DNA of 64,000 nt from Phyllostachys edulis (Eukaryota > Streptophyta > Magnoliopsida > Poales > Poaceae), in contig CM070546.1 of NCBI GenBank assembly GCA_036346405.1, forward strand, positions 96,718,955 through 96,782,954, in the 5' to 3' direction. The notes under the pieces were generated by a model. That model did not search any database and was not told where the DNA came from. It saw nothing but the letters and a program-made list of their open reading frames with translations. Below, in pieces: positions 1 through 12,058 of this stretch. A program made the translations under genes and the position numbers. Position 1 is the stretch's first letter. Every line of letters begins with the position of its first letter.

Positions 1-148
1 CCACTTCAGTTGACTTACTACATATATATTTGTAATACCTTATTTATTTGATATTGATGATTATTTGAGGGGACTTCTTTGATTCGGATAATTGGCAGTA
101 GTGACATCAGGAATCACTTTTGAATCAGAAGTTTGGAACCAAGACCTC
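1..148. other. unassigned AT-rich flank
   Basis: No coding signal, terminal repeat or RNA motif is visible. It ends where a minus-strand LTR terminus begins at 149, so it is probably the host DNA or older repeat into which that LTR inserted. Confidence 0.3.
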
Positions 149-346
149 TGTAACACCCCAGCCCAACACTGAGCCTGGAATGCCATTAAACTACCATTCC
201 AACTAAATATCAACAACACACTATAAAATTTCAGCAAAATAAAGCATTAATGAATCCCAACCATGGGTCACAATAGAACATAATACAGACTTGCCAAGCA
301 TGAATACATAAGCGAGGAAAACATAGCAAGACAATAAGTCTAAAAC
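149..346 (-). mobile_element. 3' end of a chromovirus-type LTR (fragment C)
   Basis: Read on the minus strand this is the terminal 200 bp of an LTR ending in ...GCTGGGGTGTTACA at 149. By eye it is close to a perfect match, in opposite orientation, to the last 200 bp of the LTR ending at 21398: same order of words, only scattered substitutions. Chromovirus A is inserted at its inner side at 346/347, after the 5 bp AAAAC. The rest of this LTR is not found past the right end of A, so either A's right end or the remainder of C has been lost. Confidence 0.7.
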
Positions 347-1797
347 TGTAATACCCCAAACTTCAAATTAGAGAGAATATTATTCGGGAGAGGAGAATTT
401 ATTCAAACTTGATTGCATCAAAGTTTAGAGATGGAATTAGATTCAAATTCCATTTTCTGAGCGTGTTTTGTCAGTGGGCTCTTGGACCAAGGCGCAAAAT
501 CCCTTAGTGGGCCGGCCCAAGTGGGAAGAAAAGGGGGCGCCCCTTAACCCTAGCGGCCCCACTCCTCTCCCCCTTGGCCGTCGCCCCCTGGCTCCTCCCC
601 CTTGGCTGCCGCCCCTCCTGCCCATCTCCCTCCATTGGTGCCTCCACCTCCACCTCCTACATTGCTGCCACCTTGGAGGGGACCTGCTGCTGGCCGGCCA
701 CAAGAAGGAGGAGAAGAGAAGGGAGAAAGAGGGGAGAAAGGAGGAGAAGAGAAGGGATCTTCTTCTTCAAGGATCGTTCATCATCTTCCTGGGTTCTACA
801 AGGGTAACGGATGTCGTTCTTCGTTGTTTGATTAGTAGTAGTTGTGAATTCAATTAGAATTGATTGGATCGAATTCTTTCGGTTATAGTTCAGTTCTGTC
901 CAGTAGATTGCGTGGCCAGTTTTGGGTTCTTAGACGCCGAATTTGAGATGTCCACCTCCTAGAGATATTTAGATATTGTTCTTAGCTTTCCGTAGCCTCC
1001 AAGAACACCTAATTCTGACATACGGATCAAAAGTTATGGTATGATCTTCCCTGCTGTCCTGAATTCCAAACGAGAATGAACTGTCAAGTTGCCTTTTAAA
1101 TTATGATGATGTTAATGGAAGATTGTTGTAGCAATTTTTATAACCTTTCCAGAATGATAAAGAACACCCTAATCGGAGTTGTAGATCAAAAGTTGTGATA
1201 TATTCTTTACTGCTGTCTTTTTTCGTCTACACAGAATCTGTCTTATACTTTCATCTATCTGTTAGCATATCATTTTGGCCTAATTGGGTTATCTCACCAA
1301 CTAGAATTTTGTAGATCTGTTCATTAAGTTTCCTTAGGATCTGGGCTCACCTCGTTCCGAGTCCTAGATCAATAGTTATGATTTATTCCGTGCTGCTGTC
1401 CAGATTTGTTTTTATGATTATGTTGTCTGATTTCAGAATAGGTCTAATAGTTAATTCTTAGGCGGTCGGGAAGGTATTGTAGAACGTTGCTGGTAGTGTC
1501 CTGTACCATGTTGTTCTTATTTCGAGTACTTACTTGTGTAAGCGGAGAGACTCCGGGTTTAGGGGCACCTTCGTTGCCTACTAACGCGTCGCAATGCGGA
1601 AGGCAAATACTTTAATATTCTTAAAGCTAGTGAATGCTAAATGCTTGATGTTCGCACTGTGTTTTTCTATGATCTATGATAAAATTCAATGGTTATATTC
1701 CTTTCATATTCGAGTATTCCATGATTAGAGATGATGTCTTTCATTATTCATATTTCATTCCATGCATCCATTATTCATGTTTCATCCACGGGAGTGG
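347..1797 (+). mobile_element. 5' LTR of chromovirus A (3' part missing)
   Basis: The LTR starts TGTAATACCCCAAACTTC and aligns throughout with 9664 onwards. Shared landmarks are the purine block near 700-760, the donor-like AAGGGTAACGG near 800 and the phrases around 'atcaaaagtt'. Identity by eye is in the mid-90s per cent, with a gap of about 20 bp near 1117 relative to the other copy. At 1797 it stops abruptly inside the word GGGAGTGG, where a minus-strand LTR end begins; the 3' LTR continues past this word. The last ~450 bp and the primer-binding site are therefore missing. The GC-rich stretch 540-690 opens short Pro/Leu-rich frames on both strands that also exist in the 3' copy; they are not credible proteins. 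Confidence 0.85.
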
Positions 1798-2720
1798 TGT
1801 AACACCCCAGCCCAACATGAGCCTAGAATGCTACTAAACTAACAAAATAACAAATTGAAACTAAGATATTTTTTCTAAATTTCGGCAGAACCCCCTTTAT
1901 ATAGCTAAATATATCGGAGGTTCCAACAGTTAAAACAAATATCATAATTAAACAATCCAACATCCAGCATAATCGATAGGCATTCAAGATATGCTAATCA
2001 ACTAGAGCATAACCAAAGGTATCCAAAATATGCTACTCATCACTATTACAAATAATCCAACACATAAAGCATAACCATAACAAAACCTTTAAGCAGTTAG
2101 CTCATTTATTAAGGCATGATCTAAAATTTAATCAACTATAAAAGATTTGTGGTAGTATGTGTCCGAACATATGACTACTCCCTCCCATGCATGTCATTCT
2201 TGAAAGGGGTACCTAAAAACCACAAACAAAAGAAGAGTGAGTCCACAGACTCAACAAAGTACTAATAATAAGACATTATAACACACCATTGTAACATCAG
2301 CATCCATTCTCAAATCTTTACCACACATCATGTCATATGCTTATGCAATGCTCAATGCAACATTTCGCTTTAACTCTTTTTGCATTTTACCGGTAATGCA
2401 ATGTATGCAACCGTCGATGCATACCCATGCTTGTGCTCGCAAGCACAGGGACCAAGAGCCCAATACTCCGCAAGTAATGGGGACCATAAGCCCACACTCC
2501 ACAAGTGTGGGGACCTCAAGCCCGTCATATACATGACGGGGACCTCAAAAATATATATGCTTGGTCACCACGTGACCAAGCCTCAAACATGATCTCAATA
2601 TGCACATGCACAGTTACTCTATTCATCATTAACATGATGAACTGTGTGATGCACAGTTGGCACAAATTATGCCAACACAAAATCAAGCTAGAACATTTTA
2701 GTTATCTACCAGTAGATTAG
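1798..2720 (-). mobile_element. minus-strand LTR fragment (C') inserted in A's 5' LTR
   Basis: It begins on the plus strand with TGTAACACCCCAGCCCAACA, the reverse complement of a chromovirus LTR 3' terminus. Going right it holds the inverted repeat TGAGTC...GACTCA (2238-2253). It then holds a run of short hairpin-like words (2470-2580: TGTGGGGACC, GTGACCAAG and similar) that match, reversed, the LTR at 18630-18770. No LTR start (GGGATATTACA on the plus strand) is found on its right, so the fragment is truncated. The right limit is approximate. Confidence 0.65.
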
Positions 2721-3658
2721 AGATTTCGGTGAGATCTGGAAGTTGTCAATTAAACTAGATATTGCTTAATTAAACTACTTAATTATTTTATGATTGACAC
2801 AAAAGTATGTGGGTAATTTGTTGTCAAATATGGCGTTACAAAATATGTATACCTCCATAGAAAAGACCAGGAGACAGTATAAACTGCAGGCAGCTCCAAT
2901 TCCTATGGTTAAGAGCAATAGTTCATCCTTAAGCTGCGATAAGTGAAGACTGATGAGCATCAATAGATGGATGTGAGAAATTTTCTTTGGAGGTAGATGT
3001 GCGAAATTTTTGAAGGAATACATCAGAAGATGAAGCACTGAAAATTTGTAAATAAAACGTACTGCTTAATATCTCAGAAGGTTAAGTTCCTTCCTTTTAT
3101 CGCTCTCATTCTGCGTATCTTGTCACCATTTGCAACAACATTCCCATTTCCCTAGTTAGTTTCTTATACAATAACACAGTGACAAGCCAAAATAATGAAC
3201 AGTAATCCCAAAATACCATCATGACAGACCGTAGTAGAAAGCCTATTGCTCACAGGAAGGCTGCTTACGCCAGATACCCAATCTCTAGTTACCGCAAGTC
3301 TTAAGACTCCCTCGCTCATAGCGTCATCCCTGACCTGCATTCCAATGTTCTATTATCAGTTATACTTTGCAAAACTAAACGGCGTAGGCAGAATAAAACA
3401 ACACTTTATTTACGGTTCATAATAAAAAGTAACTTTTCCATAAGCTTATTTAGCCTATAGTAAATCTCATATACTTAGAGTTTGCGCAATGAACAGTAGT
3501 TGAATTTCACATAGTGCAGATAAAAGCACATAGAACCGATGCTCCCAGAAAATCCAACTCAATATTTTATTATTAGAATTTGAAAAAGGTGCAAAGGCCA
3601 AATTTCTCATTTCTAAAATAGAAGTAAATAACTACCATGACTCAAAATTATAGATGAA
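2721..3658. other. unassigned sequence left of the Helitron
   Basis: AT-rich, with no long frame and no recognisable terminal repeats. A 87-codon minus-strand frame at 2775-3038 has no family resemblance and no codon bias that I can see. The plus-strand base A at 3658 is the left half of the A|T site used by the Helitron that follows. Confidence 0.3.
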
Positions 3659-5730
3659 CTAGTAGGGTGCTCGTGCGTTGCAACGGAACCTCAAAAGAGA
3701 GTGATACATATCAGCAGACGGGATCATAAACCACATAATAAAGGAAGTACTAATATGGAATTATAGATCATTGATTCCCTTGCGGTGGTAACTTGATAGG
3801 TCACAAATTCCTTGCGATGTGCACACTAATTAATACACAACTTTTTCAATGTAAAATCTTTCAGTCTCCACCTTGAATTGAGTTATTCCATCAATTTTTT
3901 TAAAGTTTCTTCTTTCCATTCTTATATTTTAGGAGAATTTTCAAATTTAAGTAGAAAAAAAAGTGGGGCATACTTTGAAAAAAGCATGCTTTATAGACTG
4001 TAGTAATTAAAAAGACAACGCGATGGAGCTGCAACATGTATCAAAAGAGAAGCAATAATAATTGAGTCAAAAACTGAACACTTACTGTACAACCCAAGGG
4101 CTTTGGACAGCCTTCAAAAAACATAAGCATCTTCAGCATTTTCTTCATTTAATACATCTCCATTTAGAATATAAATAGGTTAGCAAATGCCTAGTGGCTT
4201 GTAATGATCAGGGTTGATGCTAAGTTAGAGCAACGAGCAACATTAATCAAGGCAGAAAAAAAGAGTAGCTATTCTGAAGCTAGAACCAGCAGATAGTAAA
4301 GACTACAGCAGACTTGAAGGCTGCAGATTAGGCATACAATTGCCACCAAGGAGCCTACCTAGATATCTGTTCCAAAACAAATGCATCTACGATAAAAGTT
4401 GGATGACATATATTTATTGCATTAGATTAAAAAGGACAATATTTTGGGAAAATCAATATGTAGAGAGCATAGTAGAGATCTCTTACAAGGCTTGCGAGAT
4501 TTCTTTCGACTTTTGAAGGGTTCTGACTCATCTTTAGTCCTGACATAAAGAGTAAATCTGATGAGTGATATTTAGTGATACCCAAAGGCACGTATAAATA
4601 CACAGAAGTATCTACATTTGGTAAATGGTAAATTTGAACTTACATAGAGATATTTGCCTTAAAAATAGTATCGAGGGTGCATCTCTGATCCATTCTCTCC
4701 CAAACATTATCCCTATTAACCAGACCATACTGTGCCACTGCAGAGCATAACATCGAACTTCATTCGAGAGAAAATTTGAGAACATTATCAACAAAGGAAA
4801 TGTGTTTGTGTCACTCTAACAAGTATCGAGTCCCGAAGAACCTAGATAGTTGGATTCAACAAGAAGATTCTTCATTACACAAATCATCACACGCTTGAGA
4901 ATGACATGATGAGAACGATTCTAACCAAACCTTCGGTGGCTACATGACTGACATAACTATGGAAGAATAAATTAATGCAAAGTAGCAAACCAATGCCACA
5001 CCATAACTGCGGCAGGAGCAACATCGGCTAATAAACCCATGAAGGCTAATTTCAAGAGGCATTATCCTTCAAAAAAAATAATCGATGAGGCATTCTTTGC
5101 TTTCGAGATATTACGATGGTTCTGAAATTATAAGCGACGGAAGAAACAAAACTACGTCGGTACAACTCATTGGTGGATCAACACCGATAATACACATCAC
5201 TTTATCCATGAGTTAGAGAAACTCTCAACACAAAGAAAGAAATAATAAGCGAGCCAACTCAATGCTTTGACTTGCACACAATGTTAAATATAAACGTGTG
5301 TTAAACATCACCATGGATGAAAGTACAAACCAATCTAGAGGAAACAAATCCAAGTGGATCTTGAGTATTCTTTGATACAGTACAATATTTCACTCACTAT
5401 ACTTTGGTACAATATGGAACTCCCCAAAAAGAAACAAAAAAGAATGTAGAAAACAAGGGAAAAAAACTCACTATATGAACCAGGATGAGACTTCTACAAC
5501 ATTTGCATAGTTAGAAAAATCAGCTGGTGCCACAAGGTGCTGGGTATTGGACCCAGAATAAACAAGAATTAGAGAATTAGGAACTTCTGTATAATTGATG
5601 CTATCAGGTGTACTCACTGTTGAAGAAAGATTGGGTTGCAGATTTCATATTACATTTTTAAATAACACAGGAGACATTAACGAAGATGCAAAAACTTCTG
5701 AGTAAAGTGAGGGATGGAGGAGCGAGTGCT

Positions 5731-5776
5731 TATAGATATCTGATGATCTACCCTGAGGAGCCATAGAACATTATTT
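5731..5776 (+). repeat. 46-bp direct repeat, copy 1 (copy 2 at 6117-6162)
   Basis: The stretch from TATAGATATCTGATGATC to CATAGAACATTATTTT occurs twice without a visible difference, 386 bp apart, inside the Helitron. Just left of copy 1, the 20-bp word at 5712-5731 recurs at 6945-6964 in the GC-rich captured segment. Both look like template-switch joins formed while the Helitron cargo was assembled. Confidence 0.8.
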
Positions 5777-6556
5777 TCTGAGTAAACTTCTGGTCAGGTA
5801 AGAACAAATATGGAAAACAGTAACTCTAGCAGGATAAGTCGGTGACTTGGTGTACAACTAACCATAACTATTACATGTGACGAGATGATTTAAGTTAAAC
5901 TCGCATATATTTTTCACACTACTCGGTTTTGTGATTAAAACTTCAGTTATATCTCAATTCTTTGCTAATAAGAAATAGACCATTGAAATTCAAGGGTCGA
6001 AATCATCGACAATTACATAGTATCAAACATGCGTAAAAGTTGATAATCGTATCATGAAATGTCTAGCTTCTCCTTTTTCCAGATTATACAATCAGATTAA
6101 GTCGTAAATGTGTGTTTATAGATATCTGATGATCTACCCTGAGGAGCCATAGAACATTATTTTTCACATTTTCCTCAGTTAGGAAACAAGTATGATGCAT
6201 AAGTGATAGAGCCAGAGAACATCACTATCAATCATCTCTTAATATTTTGCATTGGATGACTCCAGTTGTTATAGCACCTGGGCACTCCAAGAGCGAAGCA
6301 GAGAAAATTCCTCTAAGACCACAACAAACAACTAAAAGTTCGAATTTGAGCATGCACCGAAGTCATTGTTCCTCCGCTCACAAGACCTCCTCCATCCGAA
6401 AGACATCATCGAGAATAAATTCATCAAGCAATCATCGAGTTCAATTCATCGACAAGATGTCTAAAAAGATCATTAGCAAGGAAACACCCAAAGATACAAT
6501 TTTTCGGTAGAATCCGTAAACAAGAACCAGCGAATCAACAAGTTGGGATCTTTTAC

Positions 6557-7012
6557 GAGGCAAGCATGATTCGAGTGAGTGAATGGGGATGTGTGGGATT
6601 GAGGCGATGCCTTGCGCTGAGGCCGTGGAGGCGGGAGACGAGGGAGGTGAGGTGGTCGGCGGCGGCGGCGATTGTCGCCGTGGTGGCGGCAGAGGAGGCG
6701 GAGGAGAGGATGGCGGCGATCTCCTTCTCGGCGAGTCGGTGGTTGATCAGAGCGGTGGACTTGAGCGCCTCGAGGCGGCCGCACCACCGGTGCTCGATCG
6801 TAAAGCGAGTGGCGAGTCGTTGAGCGGGGACGAGGCGGCTCGGTGGAGGCGGGTGGTGTCTTGGCGCGGATGGGAGGGAGGGACGGCGGCGAGGTCATTG
6901 CGGCGGGGGCGAGCGGCTCGGTGGGCGGGTGGGGCGTGGCGTGAGGATGGAGGAGCGAGTGCTTTGAGGTGGGGGCGAAGACGAGGCGGCTCGGCAGTGG
7001 CGGGTTGGGCAC
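6557..7012 (-). pseudogene. captured first-exon gene fragment inside Helitron
   Basis: The minus strand contains a GC-rich stretch that reads as a helix-prone peptide, with words such as EALKSTALINHRLAEKEIAA followed by an Ala/Ser-rich helix and DHLTSLVSRLHGL. This pattern looks like real coding rather than chance. The open frame annotated here (start at 7012) leaves that peptide frame part way, so at least one frameshift is present. At 6556 a donor-like GTAAAAG follows ...GCCTC, and the sequence then changes to T-rich intron-like DNA. The layout, one exon plus part of an intron near the Helitron 5' end, fits gene capture. The parent gene is not recognised. The overlapping plus-strand frames are antisense shadows. 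Confidence 0.5.
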
Positions 7013-7224
7013 GGCACGATGCGTATGAGAGGGAGGGACGGAGGGGCGAGGACGATGGGGAGTTGAGGACGATGGGGAAGTGGGACGATGAGGCTCGCTA
7101 TGGCGACGGGTTTTTTTTCGTGCGTGTATTGGGTTTGATTGGCGATGGTTTTTTTTTTCGTGCGTGTGTGGGGCGGGATGATGTTCTGAGTGCGCGGGTA
7201 AATCCTAATTTTTAGTAGTTAAGA

Positions 7225-9663
7225 TTATAAAAAACTATAGTATATTATTATTAATAATAATAAATTGAAAAACACAAGATAAAAAAATGAGCGGTACATA
7301 TAATATGCTTTTTCAATATTGAACTATTGTTTGTCAGATGCCATTGATCTTGAACTAGTTTGTCTGTAATATTATAAAAAATTAATACATTTTTCAATGT
7401 AATAAATTATATAGTCACTCTACATTGGATCCTTGTTTCATGTGTAGTTGAACTGTTCCGAGCAAATATGACGTGTTGAAGAATTGTATTGGTTCTTAAT
7501 TAATCCTTGTGGTTTGGACTAAAGACCTTATCTTGTTCGTTGTGGCAAAGTGTTGCTAGTCAAAGGATTAATTTCAGTGTTAGAGGAAAGAGTGCAGTAG
7601 GAGTATTTGAGAATTTGAGTCAAGTTTTGTAACTTGTGGTTATTTCAATCGTTCCTAGACTTTCTGCTCTTTCCGCTCAAGAGATGTTGAGTTTTAATCG
7701 CAATGTCTTTTTCTTATTGGTTGTTATTTGCTATTCCCTTTTGAGGGATGTATGCCCTCAACTGTGAACTCAACTTTCATTTTTCAAGATCACCATTATC
7801 AGAATATTTCTTTTGGTTTCGTGCTCGCTGTGAGGAGCAACGTTTTCCTATGTGAGGAAACTTGTCCTTGTTCGCCTCTTATTTTTGAGAAAGGATCAAC
7901 CGTTTTGTGTTCCAAAGTTTTACAAAGTGTAATTTTGGCAACTGTTGGTGGTGGATAAGAAATTGTAGTAGTGAGATTTTACTACCAAGCTATTGGAGGA
8001 GTAGTAGAAGATGAATTGGTTTTGATCTGTACCTCTTGGAGAAAATTTGATTCACATGGAGTGTTTGGCTTCAAAGTAAATCTGCATAGTTTTACGACTG
8101 AGTAGAACCTATGGTATAGTGAAATTCCAGAACTTCAGTTCATGTTGAAAGGTTGGGAATTATCGAAGGTATGAAAACCTTGATTAATTTTATAGAGTAA
8201 CGCAATTGGATAGTATTGCGAGATTGTGTGGGTGATTTCCGATGATGTCAATGAGTGAGTATGTTAGAATGGTGGGAATGTTAAAGGTTTAATCTGATGA
8301 TTTCTCTATTTCTTATAAGATAAGTTCGTTGTAGAGGTCTTGGAGGTTACATGTGGGCTTTGCACTTTTATGCTAGACCTTGGGTTGCCCAAAGATTGTG
8401 TGAAGAGAAAAGAGAATATGACGTTTCTTGATCAGTGGAATGATCATTGTTAGAACCCTTCTGATGTAGTACATGAGCGTGTGTACTAAGAATTTTGAGT
8501 TATTGTTCTTGAAAGTTGGAGGTAATGGGATTACGTGGGATCTATTTTGTGGTGTTTTGGGTGCCTTCTATCAAATTAATTTCGTCAGTAGAATGAGTTG
8601 TCTAGAGTGTTCGGTGGGATCAATAGAGCCTAGCCTCTCCACAATGGTGTGGATGATGTATTTCAGTTTGAGCATAATTTGAGGATGTTTAATTAAGAGG
8701 TTTGGGCTCGTGTGGTATGCCATGAGTTCGAATTCCAAGGTTTGAGAGAAGTTTTATTCCAAAAAGAGAAACTGAGAAAAAAGATGTTTCCTCGGGTAGT
8801 GAAATGTTTTCTTGATTCTAGTTTGAGTTTTGTGTTGCTCACTGATGTCTTCCGCAATTTGAGTTGGCGCTGTGTTGGCATGTTCGATTCTTTTCAATTC
8901 AGACAAACCAAAAGAAGTATTTGGTTTGGGCATTCGAGTGATTTTTTCTCTGGCTTTCGTGGTGTTCATTCATAAACTGCTTATTTAGGAAGTGGAATTG
9001 TTTTCGTGATGAATTGTCAATCTTGGATTTGACCTTTTTGGTGGAGAGTTAGCATTGCGTGGTTGCGATGAAAACACTTTATTTTCGATTGGATTTTGTT
9101 TGTAAAACAGTTGTTCAAGAACGAGTTCTGTTGAGTATTCTTGTTTAAAGAAGGTGCTCCTTGTTAGTTGAAGAGTTCGATTTTGAGCATGTGGTGTGCT
9201 TTCGTACCAAATGGGAAGTTGGCCCAGGTAAATTCGTTCATTTCCGACCGTTGCAGAAATTAGAAATTTGGCGTATCGCTTTGACTGTCTCAGGTCCATA
9301 TGCGAAGTACGTAACGTTTGGTGTGTTCTGGTGCTAAGTGAGGAACTGAGCAATTTAAAGCTTGAGATTTCGTTAAAGATGTTGGCCATCGAGTAGGGTT
9401 TTACCTTCGATTCTCTTGATGAGTGTACCTGGAGGGGTCGGGTTGAGTGTTAGGACAGACGTCATTTTTACATCCTTGTGATGTGGTCTCATCGGTTCAA
9501 GAGAGAAGCCACTTGGAAGATGGAGTTTCATATGCGCGAACAATATCCGGATTCATTCGCAACGAGTGCGTGTTTGTCATTGTTTCATTCCAGTTGCAGT
9601 TTTCTTTCGGGAAGGTAGGTGAGTAGATTCGGGGTCGAATCCTGTTAAGGGGGGGGGGTAGAA
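7225..9663 (+). pseudogene. decayed pol of chromovirus A, chromodomain end readable
   Basis: From about 7440 rightward this runs in parallel with 33370-35664 of element B, sharing many phrases in order (for example GACGTGTTG..., GGCAAAGTG...), so both are internal regions of related elements. No long frame survives. Two islands of protein remain. Near 9200-9265 a frame gives words like the integrase C-terminal segment (a charged KxGxLxP region and a following YRxAL-type stretch). At 9478-9567 a clean 30-codon frame gives MWSHRFKREATWKMEFHMRE and then QYPDSF, the C-terminal half of a chromodomain as found at the pol end of Tekay/Del chromoviruses. A polypurine tract follows directly. A few hundred bases next to the Helitron (7225-7440) cannot be assigned. 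Confidence 0.7.
9645..9663 (+). other. polypurine tract of chromovirus A
   Basis: A G-run (AAGGGGGGGGGG followed by TAGAA) lies directly before the 3' LTR start at 9664, the position expected for plus-strand priming. Confidence 0.75.
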
Positions 9664-11715
9664 TCTAATACCCCAAACTTCAAATTAGAGATAATATTAT
9701 TCGGAAGAGGAGAATTTATTCAAACTTGATTGCATCAAAGTTTAGAGATGGAATTAGATTCAAATTCCGTTTTCTGAGCGCGTTTTGTCAGTGGGCTCTT
9801 GGCCCAAGGTGCAAAAGTCCTTAGTGGGCCGACCCAAGTGGGAAGAAAAGGGGGCGCCCCTTAACCCTAGCGGCCCCACTCCTCTCCCCCTTGGCCGCCG
9901 CCCCTGGCTCCTCCCCCTTGGCTGCCGCCCCTCCTGCCCATCTCCCTCCATTGGCGCCTCCACCTCCACCTCCTACATTGCTGCCACCTTGGAGGGGACC
10001 TACTGCTGGCCGGCCACAAGAAGGAGGAGAAGAGAAGGGAGAAAGAGGGGAGAAAGGAGGAGAAGAGAAGGGATCTTCTTCTTCAAGGATCATTCATCGT
10101 CTTCCTGGGTTCTACAAGGGTAACGGATGTCGTTCTTCGTTGTTTGATTAGTAGTAGTTGCGAATTCGATTAGAATTGATTGGATCGAATTCTTTTGGTT
10201 ATAGTTCAGTTCTGTCTAGTAGATTGCGTGGCCAATTTCAGGTTCTTAGAAGCCGAATTTTAGATGTCCACCTCCTAGAGATATTTATATATTGTTCTTA
10301 GATTTCTGTAGCCACCGAGAACACCTAATTCCGACATACGGATCAAAAGTTATGGTATGATCTTCCCTGCTGTCCTGAATTCCTGACGAGAATGAACTGT
10401 CAAGTTTACTTTTAAATTATGATTATGTTAATGGCAGATTCAGGGTTTTCACCCAACTAGGTTATTGTACCAATTTTTATAGCCTTTCCATAATGATAAA
10501 GAACGCCCTAATCGGAGTTGTAGATCAAAAGTTGTGATATATTCTTTACTGCTGTCTTTTTTCGTCTAGACAGAATGTGTCTTATACTTTCATCTACCTG
10601 TTAGCATATCATTTTGGCCGAATTGGGTTATCTCACCAACTAGAATTTTGTAGATCTGTTCGTTAAGTTTCCTTAGGATGTAGGCTTACCTCGTTCCGAG
10701 TCCCAGATCATTAGTTATGATTTATTCCGTGCTGCTGTCCAGATTCGTTTCTGTGATTATGTTGTCTGATTTCAGAATAGGTCTAATAGTTAATTCTTGG
10801 GTGGTCGGGAAGGTGTTGTAGAACGTTGCTGGTAGTGTCCTGTACCATGTTGTTCTTATTTCGAGTACTTACTTGTGTAGGCGAAGAGACTCCGGTTTTA
10901 GAGGCACCTTCGTTGCCTACTAACGCGTCGCAATGCAGAAGGCAAATACTTTAATATTCTTAAAGCTAGTGAATGCTAAATGCTTGATGTTCGCACTGTG
11001 TTTTTCTGTGATCTATGATAAAATTCAATGGTTATGTTCCTTTCATATTTGAGTATTCCATGATTAGAGATGATGTCTTTCATTATTTATATTTCATTCA
11101 TGCATCCATTATTCATGTTTTATCCACGGGAGTGGATTATGAAGACCCATCAATTCCAGGATGGGCACGTAAGACCCACCATTCCAATGTGGGCAGATTT
11201 AGACATCCGTGTGAAACGTTCTTCATACGGGATTTGGATCCTTGTATTTTGTTAAATGCAGGCTTAAGTGAACACCGACGGGTGTGTCACTAGCTACACC
11301 GGTATAAGCATGTGTGCAGTCCTTTCATTTCATTCAATCCATTTATTCCATTCATTCATATATTCATTCGGTGTTATGTTCATATTCTTTAAGGATGTTT
11401 TCTTGTTCATATTTGTTGTATGTCTAATTTTTCACTGTCCTTGCTGAGTCTCGGACTCATTCTTGCTTTGTTTGTTTATTTTAGGTGATCATTTATGATG
11501 GCTCTATTGGGAGAGAGTAGACACGCACTAATTATTCATCTCACCATACTCCAGTTTCAATAATAGGACTTGGTTCTGTCTTTCATTTGTTAAGTGATGA
11601 ACTGTAATAAATAAAGTTAGATGTGGTTGATATCTTCCTCCATGTTATGGTTGATTAAGTACTGCTTGTGGTCCTTGATCACTTCTTTGATATAATTATT
11701 TGGGTTCAGATTATA
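9664..11715 (+). mobile_element. 3' LTR of chromovirus A (end lost)
   Basis: It starts TCTAATACCCC, aligned with TGTAATACCCC at 347; the second base is mutated from G to C. It carries a purine-rich block (10020-10075), a donor-like AAGG|GTAACGG at 10120, the inverted repeat TGAGTC/GACTCA (11445-11459) and an acceptor-like TTTATTTTAG ending at 11484. The usual LTR terminus GGGTGTTACA is absent: beyond about 11715 the sequence is unlike other chromovirus LTRs and merges into the GC-rich part of the next LTR. The right boundary is uncertain by tens of bases. Confidence 0.75.
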
Positions 11716-12047
11716 TTCCTGCCTTCATTCTATTAAGATTCTTTTCGCTCCTCTCACTAACCGGGTGGGTCCCTCCTGCAGGCTTCTTCCTCCATGCCTT
11801 GCTAGCCCTCAACACTAGCTCGCTTGGGCGCCGTGAACATGCAACTGCGCGTCCATGCACGCCACTAGAGCTCGCCCACCGTTTTGGCCGGCCGCCCCTG
11901 GTTTCCTCCTTGCCCATGCCTCCCCATGCCTGCCTGGTCACATTGCTAGCCCCACGCCCATGCCGTTGCTTTGACCATTCCATGCCGCTGTCGCTTCACC
12001 CGCACCAATGACGGCCACTTCCCCATTAGCTCCTCCGTCCATCTCAC

Positions 12048-12058
12048 CTATAAATAGG
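12048..12058 (+). promoter_or_regulatory. TATA box in LTR G
   Basis: CTATAAATAGG sits at the upstream edge of the GC-rich block. LTR I has CTATAAATAG in the same context at 61333-61342. It is a likely U3 promoter of this LTR family; no transcript evidence is available here. Confidence 0.6.

Larger units (their letters stand above)
3659..7224 (-). mobile_element. non-autonomous Helitron
   Basis: On the minus strand the element begins TCTTAACTACTAAAAA (plus 7224 leftward) and ends CTAG (plus 3662-3659). The flanks are A on the 5' side and T on the 3' side, the usual A|T Helitron target with no target duplication. Thirteen bases inside the 3' end lies the perfect palindrome CGTTGCAACG (3676-3685) within GTGCTCGTGCGTTGCAACGG, the expected terminal hairpin. 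No Rep or helicase coding is visible in its 3.57 kb, so it would need an autonomous partner. The 5' part (plus 6557-7110) is strongly GC-rich, unlike the rest, and looks like captured gene sequence. The call rests on both termini and the A/T flanks; the family name is not known. Confidence 0.75.

Noticed and set aside
468..857. 129-codon frame in the 5' LTR of A, also present near 9785-10123
   Set aside because: Repeated only because it is LTR sequence; the two copies differ by frame-changing differences, so it is not under coding constraint.
6583..7215. 210-codon plus-strand frame in the Helitron
   Set aside because: Gly/Arg-rich antisense of the GC-rich captured exon. The minus strand gives the more protein-like reading and a donor-like edge.
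9760..10093. antisense Gly-rich frames in the 3' LTR of A
   Set aside because: Shadow of the CCTCC-rich leader; no family resemblance.
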